Assembly (NCBI RefSeq): GCF_017357005.1
Contig: NZ_CP071589.1
Location: 1,550,001-1,614,000, forward strand
Length of the DNA stretch: 64,000 nt
Reading direction: 5' to 3'
From: Staphylococcus simiae
GTDB taxonomy: Bacteria > Bacillota > Bacilli > Staphylococcales > Staphylococcaceae
The translations under genes were made by a program, and so were the position numbers. Positions 9,792 to 20,323 of the stretch are shown one piece after another. Each line of letters starts with the position of its first letter. Position 1 is the first letter of the stretch. Under the pieces are notes generated by a model. The model ran no database searches and had not been told where the DNA came from. It was given only the letters and a program-made list of their open reading frames with translations.

Positions 9792-10481
9792 TTAAAATTT
9801 AACTTCTTCTCCAGGTTTCAACACTTGAACTTCCCCAACTGTCACTGCATCTTTAAATTGTTGTGGATCCTGTTCAATAATCGGGAAGGTATTGTAATGT
9901 ACAGGAACAGAAACTTTCGGTTTGATAAACTCATTGATTGCATAACTTGCATCATCAATACCCATCGTAAAATTGTCACCAATTGGAACGAAACATACAT
10001 CTACTGGATGGCGCTTAGCAATAAGTGACATATCGCTAAATAGTCCTGTATCTCCTGTATGATAAATTGTTTTACCTTCTGCTTCAATAATGATACCCAT
10101 AGGCATACCTAAATATACTGGTATACCATCTTCATGTGTGAAACTAGAACTATGAAATGCTTGAACATATTTAACACTGCCGAAATCCAAATTAGCTTTA
10201 CCACCAATATTCATACCTCTAACATCTTTAACACCATGATATGTTGTTAAATAATCAGCTAATTCTGCACTACCAATAACAGTAGCATGATTTCTATTAG
10301 CTAATTCAACCACATCACCAAAGTGATCAGCATGTCCATGAGTAAGAATAATATAATCTACCTCTAATGTTGAAGCATCTAAATCTGATTGTTCATTACC
10401 TGTAATAAATGGATCGACGATAACCTTTTTACCATGTGCTTCAAAATATATTACCGATTGACCATGAAATGAAAGTTTCAT
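9792..10481 (-). CDS. Metal-dependent hydrolase, metallo-beta-lactamase fold (UPF0173 / YtkL-like)
   Basis: 229-aa cytosolic MBL-fold protein. The THGHADH metal motif is at residues 47-53. Other ligand regions are [13 protein letters not shown], a histidine in YHTGDTGLF and the C-terminal VPVHYNTFP. The family is conserved in Firmicutes but no physiological substrate is established. The ATG follows an AGGAGGGC site. Its 3' end lies just after the right arm of the IS-split terminator, so it now reads out toward the insertion sequence. Confidence 0.9.
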   Translation of the reverse strand: MKLSFHGQSVIYFEAHGKKVIVDPFITGNEQSDLDASTLEVDYIILTHGHADHFGDVVELANRNHATVIGSAELADYLTTYHGVKDVRGMNIGGKANLDFGSVKYVQAFHSSSFTHEDGIPVYLGMPMGIIIEAEGKTIYHTGDTGLFSDMSLIAKRHPVDVCFVPIGDNFTMGIDDASYAINEFIKPKVSVPVHYNTFPIIEQDPQQFKDAVTVGEVQVLKPGEEVKF

Positions 10482-10661
10482 TAAAATAGCCCTCCTATTT
10501 AATTTCTAATAATTTTAATATACCCTACTATAAACCAATTATAACAAATAAAATTTCTTTCAAGTGATAGTGTAATAAATTCTAAATTCGAACTCATTCT
10601 ACTTTATATTATAAAATGCTAAAATAAAGTTAACTAATACAAGTATTGGAGTGTTAATTTA

Positions 10662-11717
10662 ATGGCAAACATACAAAAAGTAATTGAAGCATTAAAAGAA
10701 CAACAAGCAGATGCAGCATGGATTACGACACCGTTAAATATTTTTTATTTCACTGGATATAGAAGCGAGCCTCATGAAAGATTATTTGCTTTGTTAATTA
10801 AGCAAGATGGTTCGCAAGTTTTATTTTGTCCGAAAATGGAAGTTGAAGAAGTTAAAGCATCTCCATTTAAGGGTGAAATTATTGGGTATTTAGATACTGA
10901 AAATCCATTTTCATTATATCCAGCCACTTTCAAAAAGTTACTTATCGAAAGTGAACATTTAACTGTAGCCCGTCAACGACAATTGAAAGAAGGATTTAAT
11001 ACGACTGATTTTAATGATATTGACTTAACCATCAAACATTTACGCAACATTAAATCTAAAGATGAAATTGCTAAAATTAAGAGAGCAGCAGAATTAGCTG
11101 ATAAATGTATTGAGATCGGTGTAGCATATTTAAAAGTAGGTATTTCAGAGCGTGAAGTTGTCAATCACATTGAACAAACCATCAAACAGTATGGTGTTAA
11201 TGAAATGAGCTTTGATACGATGGTATTATTCGGTGATCATGCAAGCTCTCCTCATGGTACACCAGGTAACAGAAAGTTAAAAAACAATGAATATGTATTG
11301 TTTGATTTAGGTGTTATTTATGAACATTATTGTAGTGATATGACTCGCACAGTTGCTTTTGGTACGCCAACCCAAGAAGCACAGGATATTTATCAAATTG
11401 TTTTAGAAGCGGAAACGTCAGCTATTGAAGCAATCAAACCAGGTGTACCATTACAACATATCGATAAAATTGCGCGAGATATTATTAGTAATGCTGGATA
11501 TGGTGACTATTTCCCTCATCGTTTAGGACATGGCTTAGGTTTAGAAGAACATGAATACCAAGATGTATCTAGTAGTAACAGTAATCTACTTGAAGCTGGT
11601 ATGGTCATTACCATAGAACCAGGTATTTATGTACCACAAGTTGCAGGAGTGAGAATTGAAGACGATATTTTAGTTACAGAAAATGGCTATGAAGTCTTAA
11701 CTCATTACAAGAAATAA
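10662..11717 (+). CDS. pepQ: Xaa-Pro dipeptidase / M24 family metallopeptidase
   Basis: 351-aa cytosolic prolidase-like enzyme. An N-terminal creatinase domain (about 1-125) precedes the pita-bread M24 domain. The five metal ligands are visible: D215 (VLFDLG), D226 (CSDMTR), H290 (HRLGHGLG), E319 (IEPGIY) and E333 (VRIEDD). It hydrolyses dipeptides or aminoacyl-proline bonds during peptide turnover. A TTGGAG site lies upstream of the ATG. It is transcribed convergently with ald and shares the terminator at 11729-11768. Confidence 0.92.
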   Translation: MANIQKVIEALKEQQADAAWITTPLNIFYFTGYRSEPHERLFALLIKQDGSQVLFCPKMEVEEVKASPFKGEIIGYLDTENPFSLYPATFKKLLIESEHLTVARQRQLKEGFNTTDFNDIDLTIKHLRNIKSKDEIAKIKRAAELADKCIEIGVAYLKVGISEREVVNHIEQTIKQYGVNEMSFDTMVLFGDHASSPHGTPGNRKLKNNEYVLFDLGVIYEHYCSDMTRTVAFGTPTQEAQDIYQIVLEAETSAIEAIKPGVPLQHIDKIARDIISNAGYGDYFPHRLGHGLGLEEHEYQDVSSSNSNLLEAGMVITIEPGIYVPQVAGVRIEDDILVTENGYEVLTHYKK

Positions 11718-11728
11718 AATAATAATAA

Positions 11729-11768
11729 AAGAACCTCTCATCATCAACTACCTGTTTGAGAGGTTCTT
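11729..11768. terminator. Shared terminator between pepQ and ald
   Basis: AAGAACCTCTCA (11729-11740) pairs perfectly with TGAGAGGTTCTT (11757-11768). The T-run is stronger in the minus (ald) direction (TTTTATTATT) and shorter in the plus direction. Confidence 0.85.
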
Positions 11769-11842
11769 TAGTTATATAAAAATATAGTTAAGACAATATC
11801 ACATTAAAATATTTCTTTTCACTATTGGAATATTTAAATGTC

Positions 11843-12961
11843 CTATGATTCAAGTGCAGCTTCTACTGTTTGATATGGTAAATCAAATGCTTGTGCTACA
11901 CCTTTATTAGTTACATGACCTTTATAAGTGTTTAAACCTAAAGATAATGGTTGGTTAGATTTAAATGCGTCTCTATAGCCTTTATTAGCTAACATTAATG
12001 CGTAAGGTAAAGTAGCATTATTCAATGCAATTGTTGAAGTACGAGGAACTGCACCAGGCATATTGGCAACAGCGTAATGAACAACACCATGTTTAATATA
12101 AGTTGGGTCATCATGTGTCGTAATTTTATCTGTTGTTTCAAAAATACCGCCTTGGTCAATAGCAATATCAATAACTACAGAACCATTTTTCATTTGTTTA
12201 ATCATCTCTTCAGTAACAAGTCTTGGTGCTTTAGCGCCAGGAATTAACACTGCCCCAATAACTAAGTCACTTTGTTTAACATATAATTCTATATTTAATG
12301 GATTAGACATAATTGTATGAACACGACCATCAAATAAATCATCTAATTGTTGTAAACGTTTTGGATTAACGTCTAAAATAGTAACATCGGCACCTAAACC
12401 AAGCGCAATTTTAGCTGCATTTGTTCCTGCTTGTCCACCACCAATGATAGTTACTTTACCTTTAGGTACGCCAGGTACGCCACCTAGTAAAATACCCATA
12501 CCACCATTTAATTTTTGTAAAAATTCTGCGCCTACTTGAGCAGACATACGACCTGCTACTTCGCTCATTGGTGATAGTAATGGCAATGATCTATCAGGTA
12601 ATTGTACTGTCTCGTATGCAATACTAATAACTTTGCTATCGATTAAAGCTTGTGTTAGTTTTTCTTCATTAGCTAAATGTAGATAAGTAAAGAGTACTAA
12701 ACCTTCTTTAAAATATTTATATTCTGGTTCAAGTGGTTCTTTCACTTTGATAACCATATCTACATCCCATACTTTTGCTTGTTCAGCAATAATTTCTGCA
12801 CCAGCTTCTTTGTAATCTTTATCTTCAAAGAATGATCCAGAACCTGCGTTTGTTTCCACCAATACAGTATGTCCACTTTCAACTAATGCATGAACACCAC
12901 TAGGGGATAAACCAACACGGTTTTCATTATTTTTTATCTCCTTAGGTATACCAATTTTCAT
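11843..12961 (-). CDS. ald: Alanine dehydrogenase
   Basis: 372 aa from the ATG at 12959-12961, which has GGAGGTGG upstream. The longer open frame to 13009 lacks a ribosome binding site and adds 16 residues absent from family members. The enzyme interconverts L-alanine and pyruvate plus ammonia with NAD. The N-terminus [18 protein letters not shown] is diagnostic. The Rossmann motif [19 protein letters not shown] (about 167-185) and [10 protein letters not shown] are conserved. Divergent from the following usp gene. In S. aureus-type genomes there are usually two ald paralogues; this one lies in the ackA region. Confidence 0.95.
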   Translation of the reverse strand: MKIGIPKEIKNNENRVGLSPSGVHALVESGHTVLVETNAGSGSFFEDKDYKEAGAEIIAEQAKVWDVDMVIKVKEPLEPEYKYFKEGLVLFTYLHLANEEKLTQALIDSKVISIAYETVQLPDRSLPLLSPMSEVAGRMSAQVGAEFLQKLNGGMGILLGGVPGVPKGKVTIIGGGQAGTNAAKIALGLGADVTILDVNPKRLQQLDDLFDGRVHTIMSNPLNIELYVKQSDLVIGAVLIPGAKAPRLVTEEMIKQMKNGSVVIDIAIDQGGIFETTDKITTHDDPTYIKHGVVHYAVANMPGAVPRTSTIALNNATLPYALMLANKGYRDAFKSNQPLSLGLNTYKGHVTNKGVAQAFDLPYQTVEAALES

Positions 12962-13101
12962 TACATCCACCTCCATACTCATCTTAACGCGAACTATATG
13001 AAAGCGCAATCAAATTTACACAAAATTGTAACTGTTATTTCTCTAACTTTTCGGAAAATTATGTTAAAATAGACTTAAGAAAGAAGAAGGAGGCACTTAC
13101 T

Positions 13102-13602
13102 ATGATTACTTATAAAAATATTTTAATTGCAGTTGATGGTTCACATGAGGCAGAATGGGCATTTAACCGTGCTGTTGGCGTTGCAAAACGTAATGATGCG
13201 AAATTAACAATTGTGAATGTTATCGATTCAAGAACATATTCATCATATGAGGTTTATGATGCTCAATTCACTGAAAAGTCTAAACACTTTGCAGAAGAGT
13301 TATTAAATGGCTATAAAGAAGTAGCCACTAATGCAGGTGTAAAAGATGTTGAAACTCGACTAGAATTTGGTTCTCCTAAATCTATCATTCCTAAAAAACT
13401 TGCTCATGAAATTAATGCAGATTTAATAATGAGTGGTACTTCTGGTTTAAATGCTGTAGAAAGATTTATCGTCGGCTCAGTATCTGAAGCTATTGTACGT
13501 CATGCACCATGTGATGTATTAGTCGTTCGTACAGAAGAATTACCAGCTGACTTCCAACCACAAGTAGCTACAACTCAATTACGTGAGAAATATCAAAATT
13601 AA
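13102..13602 (+). CDS. Universal stress protein (UspA family)
   Basis: 166-aa UspA-fold protein. MITYKNILIAVDGSHEAEWAFNRA opens with the beta1/nucleotide-binding aspartate. The C-terminal ATP-binding motif GTSGLNAVERFIVGSVSEAIV fits G-X2-G-X9-GS, so ATP binding is likely. AAGGAGG lies before the ATG. An extended -10 TGTTAAAAT occurs at 13062-13070. It sits divergent to ald and convergent to ackA, a placement conserved in staphylococci. Exact function unknown. Confidence 0.92.
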   Translation: MITYKNILIAVDGSHEAEWAFNRAVGVAKRNDAKLTIVNVIDSRTYSSYEVYDAQFTEKSKHFAEELLNGYKEVATNAGVKDVETRLEFGSPKSIIPKKLAHEINADLIMSGTSGLNAVERFIVGSVSEAIVRHAPCDVLVVRTEELPADFQPQVATTQLREKYQN

Positions 13603-13622
13603 TCATTTATAATAATTAAATA

Positions 13623-13656
13623 CATCTCGTTGTAGTTTCAAAACTGCAACGGGATG
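13623..13656 (+). terminator. Terminator after usp
   Basis: CATCTCGTTGTAGTTT pairs with AAACTGCAACGGGATG over 16 positions, two of them G-U. A short T-rich stretch follows (CATTATTTTAT). Confidence 0.7.
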
Positions 13657-13673
13657 CATTATTTTATATCAAC

Positions 13674-13713
13674 AAAAGCTCTAATCTGATAAACCAATCA
13701 GATTAGAGCTTTT
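13674..13713. terminator. Strong bidirectional terminator between usp and ackA
   Basis: A perfect 17-bp stem (13674-13690 with 13697-13713) contains AGCTCTAATCTGAT, starts with AAAA and ends with TTTT. It serves the convergent usp and ackA genes. Confidence 0.92.
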
Positions 13714-13745
13714 CTACTTTAACTTATATTACCGCTACTATTTAA

Positions 13746-14945
13746 TTATTTTAAATTTCCGAATGTCATAACATCACGTGCAATCATACTTTCTTCATCA
13801 GTTGGTATTACAATAACTTTAACTGGTGAATGTGGGTAGTTAATAAAGCCTTCTTTTCCACGTAACTTTTCATTTTTCTTAGGATCCCAGTATACACCCA
13901 TAAATTCTAGTCCTTCTAAAACTTTAGCACGTATTTCTACTGAGTTTTCACCAATTCCAGCTGTGAAGACGATGACATCAACACCGTGCATTCTTGCTGC
14001 ATAAGAACCAATGTATTTATGGATTTTAGAAGCAAAAACATCTAATGCCATTTGAGAACGGTCTTTACCGTTTGAAGCTTCTTCAGATAAATCACGTAAA
14101 TCACTTGACGTACCAGAAAGTCCTAATAAACCAGACTCTTTATTTAAAATTTCTAATACTTGTTCAGCAGTCTTACCTGTTTTTTCCATAATGAATGGAA
14201 TTAAAGCTGGGTCAATATTACCTGAACGTGTACCCATTGTTACACCAGCAAGTGGTGTGAAGCCCATTGACGTATCAATTGATTCTCCACCATCAATAGC
14301 TGCAATTGAAGCACCATTACCAATATGACAAGAAATAATACGTAGATCTTCAATTGGTTTGTCTAAAATCTCTGCTGCTCTTTGTGATACAAATTTGTGA
14401 CTTGTACCATGGAAGCCATATTTACGAATACCATAATCTTTATAATAATGATATGGCAAGCTATATAAATATGCTTTCTCAGGCATCGTTTGATGGAATG
14501 CAGTATCGAAGACAGCTACATGCGGAATATTTGGTAATAATTTACGGAATGCACGAATACCCATTAAGTTTGCTGGGTTGTGTAAAGGTGCTAATTCACT
14601 TAATTCCTCAATTTCTTTTTCAATTTCATCAGTGATTTTGACAGACTCAGGGAATTTTTCACCACCATGTACAACACGGTGACCAGTACCGTCGATATCA
14701 TTAATATCGTTAATAATATTATGTTCCTTAAACGCTTCTAACATAATATCAACTGCTTCTACATGATCATTAATATCTTTAATTGTCGTTTCTTTTTCAC
14801 CATTCACTTCAATTGTAAAAATTGAATCTTTTAATCCAATTCTTTCAACTAGTCCTTTAGTTACTAATTCCTCTTCAGGCATTCTTATCAATTGAAACTT
14901 TAATGATGAACTACCAGCATTGATAGCCAAGATTAATTTTGACAT
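13746..14945 (-). CDS. ackA: Acetate kinase
   Basis: 399 aa from the ATG at 14943-14945 (TGGAGGAC upstream). The open frame continues to 15005 without support. It converts acetyl-phosphate plus ADP to acetate plus ATP in overflow metabolism. Visible signatures are [14 protein letters not shown] at the N-terminus, [23 protein letters not shown] and [12 protein letters not shown]. It lies 87 bp after the ytxK-like methyltransferase on the same strand, as in Bacillus and Staphylococcus. AckA links to acsA, acuA and acuC elsewhere in the window as the other half of the acetate cycle. Confidence 0.97.
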   Translation of the reverse strand: MSKLILAINAGSSSLKFQLIRMPEEELVTKGLVERIGLKDSIFTIEVNGEKETTIKDINDHVEAVDIMLEAFKEHNIINDINDIDGTGHRVVHGGEKFPESVKITDEIEKEIEELSELAPLHNPANLMGIRAFRKLLPNIPHVAVFDTAFHQTMPEKAYLYSLPYHYYKDYGIRKYGFHGTSHKFVSQRAAEILDKPIEDLRIISCHIGNGASIAAIDGGESIDTSMGFTPLAGVTMGTRSGNIDPALIPFIMEKTGKTAEQVLEILNKESGLLGLSGTSSDLRDLSEEASNGKDRSQMALDVFASKIHKYIGSYAARMHGVDVIVFTAGIGENSVEIRAKVLEGLEFMGVYWDPKKNEKLRGKEGFINYPHSPVKVIVIPTDEESMIARDVMTFGNLK

Positions 14946-15032
14946 AAATATTGTCCTCCATCGTTTGCTTATTTGTACTATTTCATTTCCCATTTTATCA
15001 TTCAAACAGTTTTATGACTATACTATTACAGA

Positions 15033-15980
15033 TTATTTTTTAGGATGATTTGTGTCCATCCAATGATTTAATTCAGTTATAAATCCTTGGAATTGTGTCG
15101 GATTTTTAAAATCTGGAATATTAGCTAATAAGACTTCGACTGGCTTTGTTTCACCTGACTTTTTCTTTTGCAAAATTAATATAGATTTTCTAGCTTTTTC
15201 ACTTTTAAATAAAGTTGGTGGTAAATTTAAGAATGCTTGCATTTCTGTTTCTGTTGCAATATATTTTTCAAGCTGTTTTACATGGTCACCATTAAAAATA
15301 TCACTTGGTACAATTAAAAAGGCATAACCTTTTTCTGTTAAAACATTTACTGCTTGTTCCAGTAATAAATAATGGGAATAACTATGACCTTCTGAAAAAC
15401 CTAAATGAAAGTCATTACTACGTTCATCAACTGGATAATAGCCAACTGGAAAATCTCCTACTACAATATCTGCCCCTTCAATAGGTAAAGGCATAATAGC
15501 ATCTTGAGGATACACATCAAATGGTATTTCTAAAAAGTTAGCTAAATGTACACTAACTCTTGATAATACAGGGTCTACTTCAATTAAATGATGCATAATA
15601 GCTATTTCAGGTAATACTTCTTTTACGGTTGCACTTAAATGTCCAGCGCCACTAGCTAAATCAACCATATGTAATTCTTGTTGATCTTGCATAAAACGCT
15701 CTACTAAAAATCCCAATATTAAACCGATAGAATCAGGCGTAATTTGATGATTCGCTTGTATTTTTTCTTCTTGCATTAAACTTAAATATGCAAATTGAAA
15801 CGCTTTTCTACGATCTTGTAATGTTGCTTGCTCTAATAATTGTCTATCGTTAGTGTAAATGTACTCCATTGCTAACCCAAGATTTTCGATAAAGCTTTGT
15901 CCATTCTCATTGTTTAATGCTTTAGCCTTTTCATCTAAAGTATGAAATAAGCGTTCCATAATCGTTTGTTCTTCAGCCAT
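15033..15980 (-). CDS. Class I SAM-dependent methyltransferase, YtxK-like
   Basis: 315 aa. An N-terminal helical region (1-100) precedes a Rossmann-like methyltransferase domain. The SAM loop is VDLASGAGHLSATV. The catalytic-loop position reads VVGDFPVGYYP, a variant of the NPPY motif of N6-adenine methyltransferases. The substrate is unknown. A AGGAATT site precedes the ATG. The gene is conserved directly upstream of ackA, suggesting co-transcription. It is not clearly part of a restriction system: no restriction or specificity gene is nearby. Confidence 0.85.
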   Translation of the reverse strand: MAEEQTIMERLFHTLDEKAKALNNENGQSFIENLGLAMEYIYTNDRQLLEQATLQDRRKAFQFAYLSLMQEEKIQANHQITPDSIGLILGFLVERFMQDQQELHMVDLASGAGHLSATVKEVLPEIAIMHHLIEVDPVLSRVSVHLANFLEIPFDVYPQDAIMPLPIEGADIVVGDFPVGYYPVDERSNDFHLGFSEGHSYSHYLLLEQAVNVLTEKGYAFLIVPSDIFNGDHVKQLEKYIATETEMQAFLNLPPTLFKSEKARKSILILQKKKSGETKPVEVLLANIPDFKNPTQFQGFITELNHWMDTNHPKK

Positions 15981-16000
15981 TATTTAATTCCTTTCTAATA

Positions 16001-16072
16001 AAAAATGTCCATAAGTTTCTAGCAATCATAGATAAATATAATCTATTACAATGCTGTAAACAACTATGGACA
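16001..16072 (-). terminator. Possible terminator after tpx
   Basis: TGTCCATA (16006-16013) pairs with TATGGACA (16065-16072). In the minus direction the stem is followed by ATTTTTTATT. The loop is long (about 51 nt), so the assignment is tentative. Confidence 0.4.
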
Positions 16073-16097
16073 CTTATTGTATAAATAAATTTAAAAA

Positions 16098-16592
16098 TTA
16101 AATGTTTTTATATGCAGTTAAAGCAGAGTCAAAGTCTGGGAAATCTGTTCCTTCACTAACAATCTCTTTATACACTACTTTATTGTCAGCATCTAAGACA
16201 AATACTGAACGTGCTAGTAAGCGTAATTCTTCCATAACTACACCAAAGTTTTCACCAAAAGATAAGTCACGGTGATCACTTAAAGTAATAACATTATCTA
16301 AACCGTTAGAAGCACACCATCTTTTTTGAGCAAATGGTAAGTCAGCAGAAATTGTTAATACAACGCCATCTTCTTTTGAAGCTTCTTCATTAAATTTACG
16401 TGTTTGTTGGTCACAAACGCCTGTATCAATTGATGGTACAACACTAATCAATTTCTTTTTACCTGCATAGTCAGCTAATGTAACTTGATTCAAATCGTTA
16501 TCTAACACTGTAAAATCTGGAGCGATATCTCCTTCATTAACTTGTTGTCCAACTAATTGTATTGGTCCACCTTTAAATGTTATTTCAGTCAT
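16098..16592 (-). CDS. tpx: Thiol peroxidase (Tpx, atypical 2-Cys peroxiredoxin)
   Basis: 164 aa, the standard Tpx length. The peroxidatic cysteine is C60 in [14 protein letters not shown] and the resolving cysteine is C93 in [11 protein letters not shown]. Threonine 57 of the T-X2-C active site is present. It reduces hydrogen peroxide and alkyl peroxides using thioredoxin. A TAGGAGGTC site precedes the ATG. Monocistronic by appearance, with a possible terminator downstream. Confidence 0.96.
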   Translation of the reverse strand: MTEITFKGGPIQLVGQQVNEGDIAPDFTVLDNDLNQVTLADYAGKKKLISVVPSIDTGVCDQQTRKFNEEASKEDGVVLTISADLPFAQKRWCASNGLDNVITLSDHRDLSFGENFGVVMEELRLLARSVFVLDADNKVVYKEIVSEGTDFPDFDSALTAYKNI

Positions 16593-16681
16593 TATTTTGA
16601 CCTCCTAGTAGTAGTTTCTATTCATATCATACGTAATTAATTGCGAAATTACAATTTTCAAGCATTAAATTGAATATTTTT

Positions 16682-17458
16682 CTAATGATGTACGATTTGT
16701 TGAAGATAGTCATATATATTTTTAACTATTAAAATAGCTGTAATCACTATAAATAAAACTTTAATATAGCCGACACCTTGTTTAATGGCGAATTGCGCAC
16801 CAACATATGAACCAACAATCATACTAGCAGCCATAATAAGACCATAAACATAATTCACTTGGCCTAATGCCATAAATAAAACTAATGCACCAAGATTTGA
16901 AGCAAAGTTTAATACTTTGGCATTACCAGCAGCACTTAAAAAGTCAAACCCAAATAATAATAAAACGAACAACATAAACGACCCAGTACCACCACCAACG
17001 AATCCATCATAAAAACCGATAACAATGAATAACCCAGCAAATAATATTGCTTTGGCTACTGTGAAATGTGTAAAAGTTCTCACACTTCCCCAATCTTTTT
17101 TAAAAATTGTAAATATAAATACAGATGTTAGCGCAATAATAATTAATGGTTTAAGTATTTGTGATGGAATCATGGTTGCTACAAATGCACCAAGTGATGA
17201 TGCTAAAAAGACGAATATAAAAAGTTTACTTACTACTTTTAAATCGACTTTTCCTGAACGGATAAATCGTAACGCACTTGTGAATGAGCCAAATGAGCTC
17301 GCTAGTTTATTCGTTCCTAATGCTACAGATGGCGGTAAACCAATTGCTAATAAAGCCGGTGTTGAAATTAGTCCGCCTCCACCTACAACTGAATCTATAA
17401 ATGCTGCTACAAAACCAAAAACAATAATAGTCGAAATAATAGTTAAACTTAAATCCAT
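16682..17458 (-). CDS. TSUP family permease (sulfite/sulfonate exporter TauE-SafE type)
   Basis: 258-aa integral membrane protein with about 8 hydrophobic segments. It starts MDLSLTIISTIIVFGFVAAFIDSVVGGGGLI; the DSVVGGGG motif and its repeat GFYDGFVGGGTGSF mark the two TSUP repeats. The ATG at 17456-17458 sits 10 nt after AAGGGG. The alternative at 17467 is too close to that site. Likely substrate: sulfite, sulfoacetate or another small organic anion; not determinable. It lies immediately downstream of thiI, and a sulfur link is only inference. Confidence 0.85.
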   Translation of the reverse strand: MDLSLTIISTIIVFGFVAAFIDSVVGGGGLISTPALLAIGLPPSVALGTNKLASSFGSFTSALRFIRSGKVDLKVVSKLFIFVFLASSLGAFVATMIPSQILKPLIIIALTSVFIFTIFKKDWGSVRTFTHFTVAKAILFAGLFIVIGFYDGFVGGGTGSFMLFVLLLFGFDFLSAAGNAKVLNFASNLGALVLFMALGQVNYVYGLIMAASMIVGSYVGAQFAIKQGVGYIKVLFIVITAILIVKNIYDYLQQIVHH

Positions 17459-17501
17459 ATGTAACATTCCCCTTTGTTTTTATTGGATTTATGATACTTT
17501 A

Positions 17502-18725
17502 TTATAAGAAATCATTAATTAAATCATCCGTTTGTTGTTGTTGTTCAGTTTTATAGTCACTTGAAATTGTTAGAGTCTCTATATTGTCAACAGCATGATT
17601 AATCATATCTTCAAAATCAAATGTACTTTCATATTGGACAACTTTGTCAAAATTAGGTTCTGTGACAGGATTCTTTGGTGTGAATATTGTACAACAATCT
17701 TCAAATGGTTGTATTGAAGTTTCAAAAGTACCGATATCTTTTGATTTCACAATGATTTCTTCTTTGTCATAAGTTAATAATGGGCGTAATACTGGTGTCG
17801 ATGTCACACTATTGATTGCATACATACTTTGTAGTGTTTGACTTGCAACTTGACCAAGGTTCTCACCATTTACAATGGCATACGCGCCAATCTTATGAAC
17901 TAATTTATCAGCGACACGCATCATCATACGTCTTGTAGATGTCATTGTATACCTTGGATGAACAACTTTATTGACTTGTTTTTGTAGTTCAGTGAAAGGA
18001 ACAATGTGTAACTTAATAGGTCCTACACGCTCTGCTAAAATTCTAGTTAATTCAATTACTTTTTCTTTAGCTTGTTCACTCGTAAATGGCGGACTATGGA
18101 AATGAATCGCTTCGATTGTAACACCGCGTTTCATTACTTCAACACCTGCCACAGGTGAGTCTATACCACCTGATAACATTAATAATGTTTTTCCACCAGT
18201 GCCAACTGGTAATCCACCAGCTCCCGCAACAACATCAACATACATATAAATAGCATCTAATCTTACTTCAACTCTTATTTCGTGATCTGGTTTTTTGACA
18301 TTAACAGTTATATCATCAACATTTGATAGTACTGCTCCACCAATTTCACGTTGTAGTTCATATGTATCCATTGGATAATTTTTATCGGTGCGTTTAACAT
18401 CTATTTTAAATGTGCTATTTGTTTCAAATTGTTGTGCAAAAGATACTGCTGCTTGATTGATCGTTTCAAGTTCTTTATCAATTTTAATAACCGGACTAAT
18501 AGATTTAATTCCAAATATTTTAGATAAACGTTGTATTATTTCATTAATATCCGCATGCTCTTGTAATTCTATATACATACGATCTCTTTTACCTTTTACT
18601 AAAAAACCATCTAGTCCTTTTAATGAACGATGGACATTATCACGCAATTGATTAACAAATTTTTTACGGTTAGAACCTTTTAACGTCAGTTCTCCATATC
18701 TCACTAATAAGTGATCATATTTCAT
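17502..18725 (-). CDS. thiI: tRNA 4-thiouridine synthetase ThiI
   Basis: 407 aa with an N-terminal ferredoxin-like/THUMP region (about 1-165) and a PP-loop ATP pyrophosphatase domain ([21 protein letters not shown], about 182-202). It activates U8 of tRNA by adenylation for sulfur insertion. The C-terminal rhodanese domain of the E. coli protein is absent, as is normal in Gram-positives. Here sulfur comes from the cysteine desulfurase encoded just upstream. Its ATG overlaps the desulfurase stop by one base (TAATG), indicating translational coupling. Confidence 0.95.
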   Translation of the reverse strand: MKYDHLLVRYGELTLKGSNRKKFVNQLRDNVHRSLKGLDGFLVKGKRDRMYIELQEHADINEIIQRLSKIFGIKSISPVIKIDKELETINQAAVSFAQQFETNSTFKIDVKRTDKNYPMDTYELQREIGGAVLSNVDDITVNVKKPDHEIRVEVRLDAIYMYVDVVAGAGGLPVGTGGKTLLMLSGGIDSPVAGVEVMKRGVTIEAIHFHSPPFTSEQAKEKVIELTRILAERVGPIKLHIVPFTELQKQVNKVVHPRYTMTSTRRMMMRVADKLVHKIGAYAIVNGENLGQVASQTLQSMYAINSVTSTPVLRPLLTYDKEEIIVKSKDIGTFETSIQPFEDCCTIFTPKNPVTEPNFDKVVQYESTFDFEDMINHAVDNIETLTISSDYKTEQQQQTDDLINDFL

Positions 18726-19864
18726 TATTTTAGCAACTCCTTAATTTCTTCATAGATTAATTTGAATTTTTCTTTAAAAATAGCTATGTCTTGTGAAGTT
18801 GTCGTCATTCCCATTGATAATCTAATACTACCTTCAATTGCAAGATCAGAGATATTCATAGCCTTTAATACTTCATTTAATTTATGCCTTTTAGACGAGC
18901 AAGCACTGGTAGTAGAAACCATAATATCATGTTTAGAAAATGCATTAACAAGCACTTCTCCTTTAACCCCTGGAAAACTTACATTTAAAATATATGGTGA
19001 ACCGTCTTCGGCTGAGTTGATATAGACACCTTGATAATTGGTTAAAAATTGACGTAATTCTTGATTAAAATGACTTATCGTTGCGTGTAAATGATCTACA
19101 TTATTTATAGCTTCTTTCATCGCTTTAACCATGGCAATATCAATTGGTAAATTTATAGTACCACTTCTGACATTATATTCTTGCCCACCACCATGAATAG
19201 TTGGTTCTATGTTTTGTACATGATTAATTAATAACAAGCCTTGTCCTTTTAAACCATTAAATTTATGACCACTGAAACTTAAACTATCAATATTATCATA
19301 TGTCATTGGAATTTTTCCGAAAGCTTGAACTGCATCAACATGAAAATGTGCTTTAGGATAACTTTTAACTATGTCAGCAATTTGCTTAATCGGTTGAATT
19401 TGGCCTGTGATATTATTTGCATACATACATGTAACTAAACCAACTTTTTCTGTCATCAATGACTTTAAGTGATCAAGATTAATTTTGCCATCTTTATCAA
19501 CATCTACTAATTTCAAAATAAATCCCTGTTGTTCAGCTAAATATCTAACAACTTCTAATACAGATGGATGCTCAATGACGGATGTTATAATCTCATTTGC
19601 CGTATCTTTTTTACGATAAGCTATTCCTTTAAGTGCTATATTGTTAGATTCTGTTGCTCCACTCGTAAACACTACATCATAATTCATATTAGAGTTAATC
19701 ATATTTTTAATTTGTTGTTTTGCTTGTTGCAGTAATTGTTCTGCTTGTAATCCAGCTTTATGTGGACTATTAGGATTAAAATACATTGTTTGATTTACTT
19801 TGACAAAAGACTCTAAAACTTCTGGTAAAGCTTTTGTCGTTGCAGCATTATCTAGGTATATCAA
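18725..19864 (-). CDS. Cysteine desulfurase (IscS/NifZ-like, partner of ThiI)
   Basis: 379 aa from a TTG at 19862-19864 ([15 protein letters not shown]), which has GAGAAG 8 nt upstream. A GTG at 19873 overlaps that site and is less likely. It is a PLP enzyme that takes sulfur from cysteine onto its active-site cysteine. Visible motifs are [11 protein letters not shown], the Schiff-base lysine in [12 protein letters not shown] and the mobile-loop cysteine in [11 protein letters not shown]. The 1-nt overlap with thiI and the absence of an iscU or suf gene nearby point to a tRNA thiolation role. Confidence 0.93.
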   Translation of the reverse strand: MIYLDNAATTKALPEVLESFVKVNQTMYFNPNSPHKAGLQAEQLLQQAKQQIKNMINSNMNYDVVFTSGATESNNIALKGIAYRKKDTANEIITSVIEHPSVLEVVRYLAEQQGFILKLVDVDKDGKINLDHLKSLMTEKVGLVTCMYANNITGQIQPIKQIADIVKSYPKAHFHVDAVQAFGKIPMTYDNIDSLSFSGHKFNGLKGQGLLLINHVQNIEPTIHGGGQEYNVRSGTINLPIDIAMVKAMKEAINNVDHLHATISHFNQELRQFLTNYQGVYINSAEDGSPYILNVSFPGVKGEVLVNAFSKHDIMVSTTSACSSKRHKLNEVLKAMNISDLAIEGSIRLSMGMTTTSQDIAIFKEKFKLIYEEIKELLK

Positions 19865-20014
19865 ATTAAACACTTCTCTTTCATTTTTCAGCCAATTTTA
19901 AAAAGTTTTTACTCAAGCATTATACTATTATCACATAAAAAATAAAGGCTATTGCAATATTTCATTATATTTTAATATTATATATCCAAAAAGGATATAA
20001 TAGATTAAAAATAA

Positions 20015-20248
20015 GGTTCTCTAACAAATCGGACTGATACATAATTAAATTTTCAAGCCTCGCTATGCCCAACTTGCATTGCATGAAAAAACTGGATAAC
20101 CAGTTTTTCTGTGTTGGGTCCCTTCCTAGGGTGCTGTCTCAGCCTGTAGTCTTCGATTAGCACTGCTCCCTAAGGAGTCTCGGCTTCAAATTAATTTTCG
20201 ATTTAAATTATTCATTTTTTATTTATCAGTCCTAAAAAACAGAGAACC
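20015..20248. repeat. Repeat element with inverted ends GGTTCTCT / AGAGAACC (MITE-like, 234 bp)
   Basis: Left end GGTTCTCT...GGACTGATACATAA (20015-20045) recurs inverted at the right end (TTTATCAGTCC...AGAGAACC, 20221-20248). Inside is a hairpin cassette with CCCAACTTGCATTGCATG, an ACTGG...CCAGT stem and TGTTGGGTCCC. The rest of the 19865-20323 gap holds the desulfurase promoter region and the ezrA terminator. The same ends recur at about 47555-47606 (inverted, followed by the same cassette) and at 61346-61372. Confidence 0.7.
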
Positions 20249-20263
20249 AAAAATAATAACAAA

Positions 20264-20308
20264 AAGACCTAAGACTTATGTGTATTCACATTAAAAGTCT
20301 TAGGTCTT
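20264..20308 (-). terminator. Terminator after ezrA
   Basis: AAGACCTAAGACTT (20264-20277) pairs perfectly with AAGTCTTAGGTCTT (20295-20308). A T-run follows in the minus direction. Confidence 0.88.
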
Positions 20309-20323
20309 GACTGTAGTTAATGA

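Noticed and set aside
15033..15980. N6-adenine methyltransferase of a restriction-modification system
   Set aside because: The catalytic motif is non-canonical (GDFPVGYYP), no restriction or specificity subunit is nearby, and the gene is a conserved ackA neighbour.
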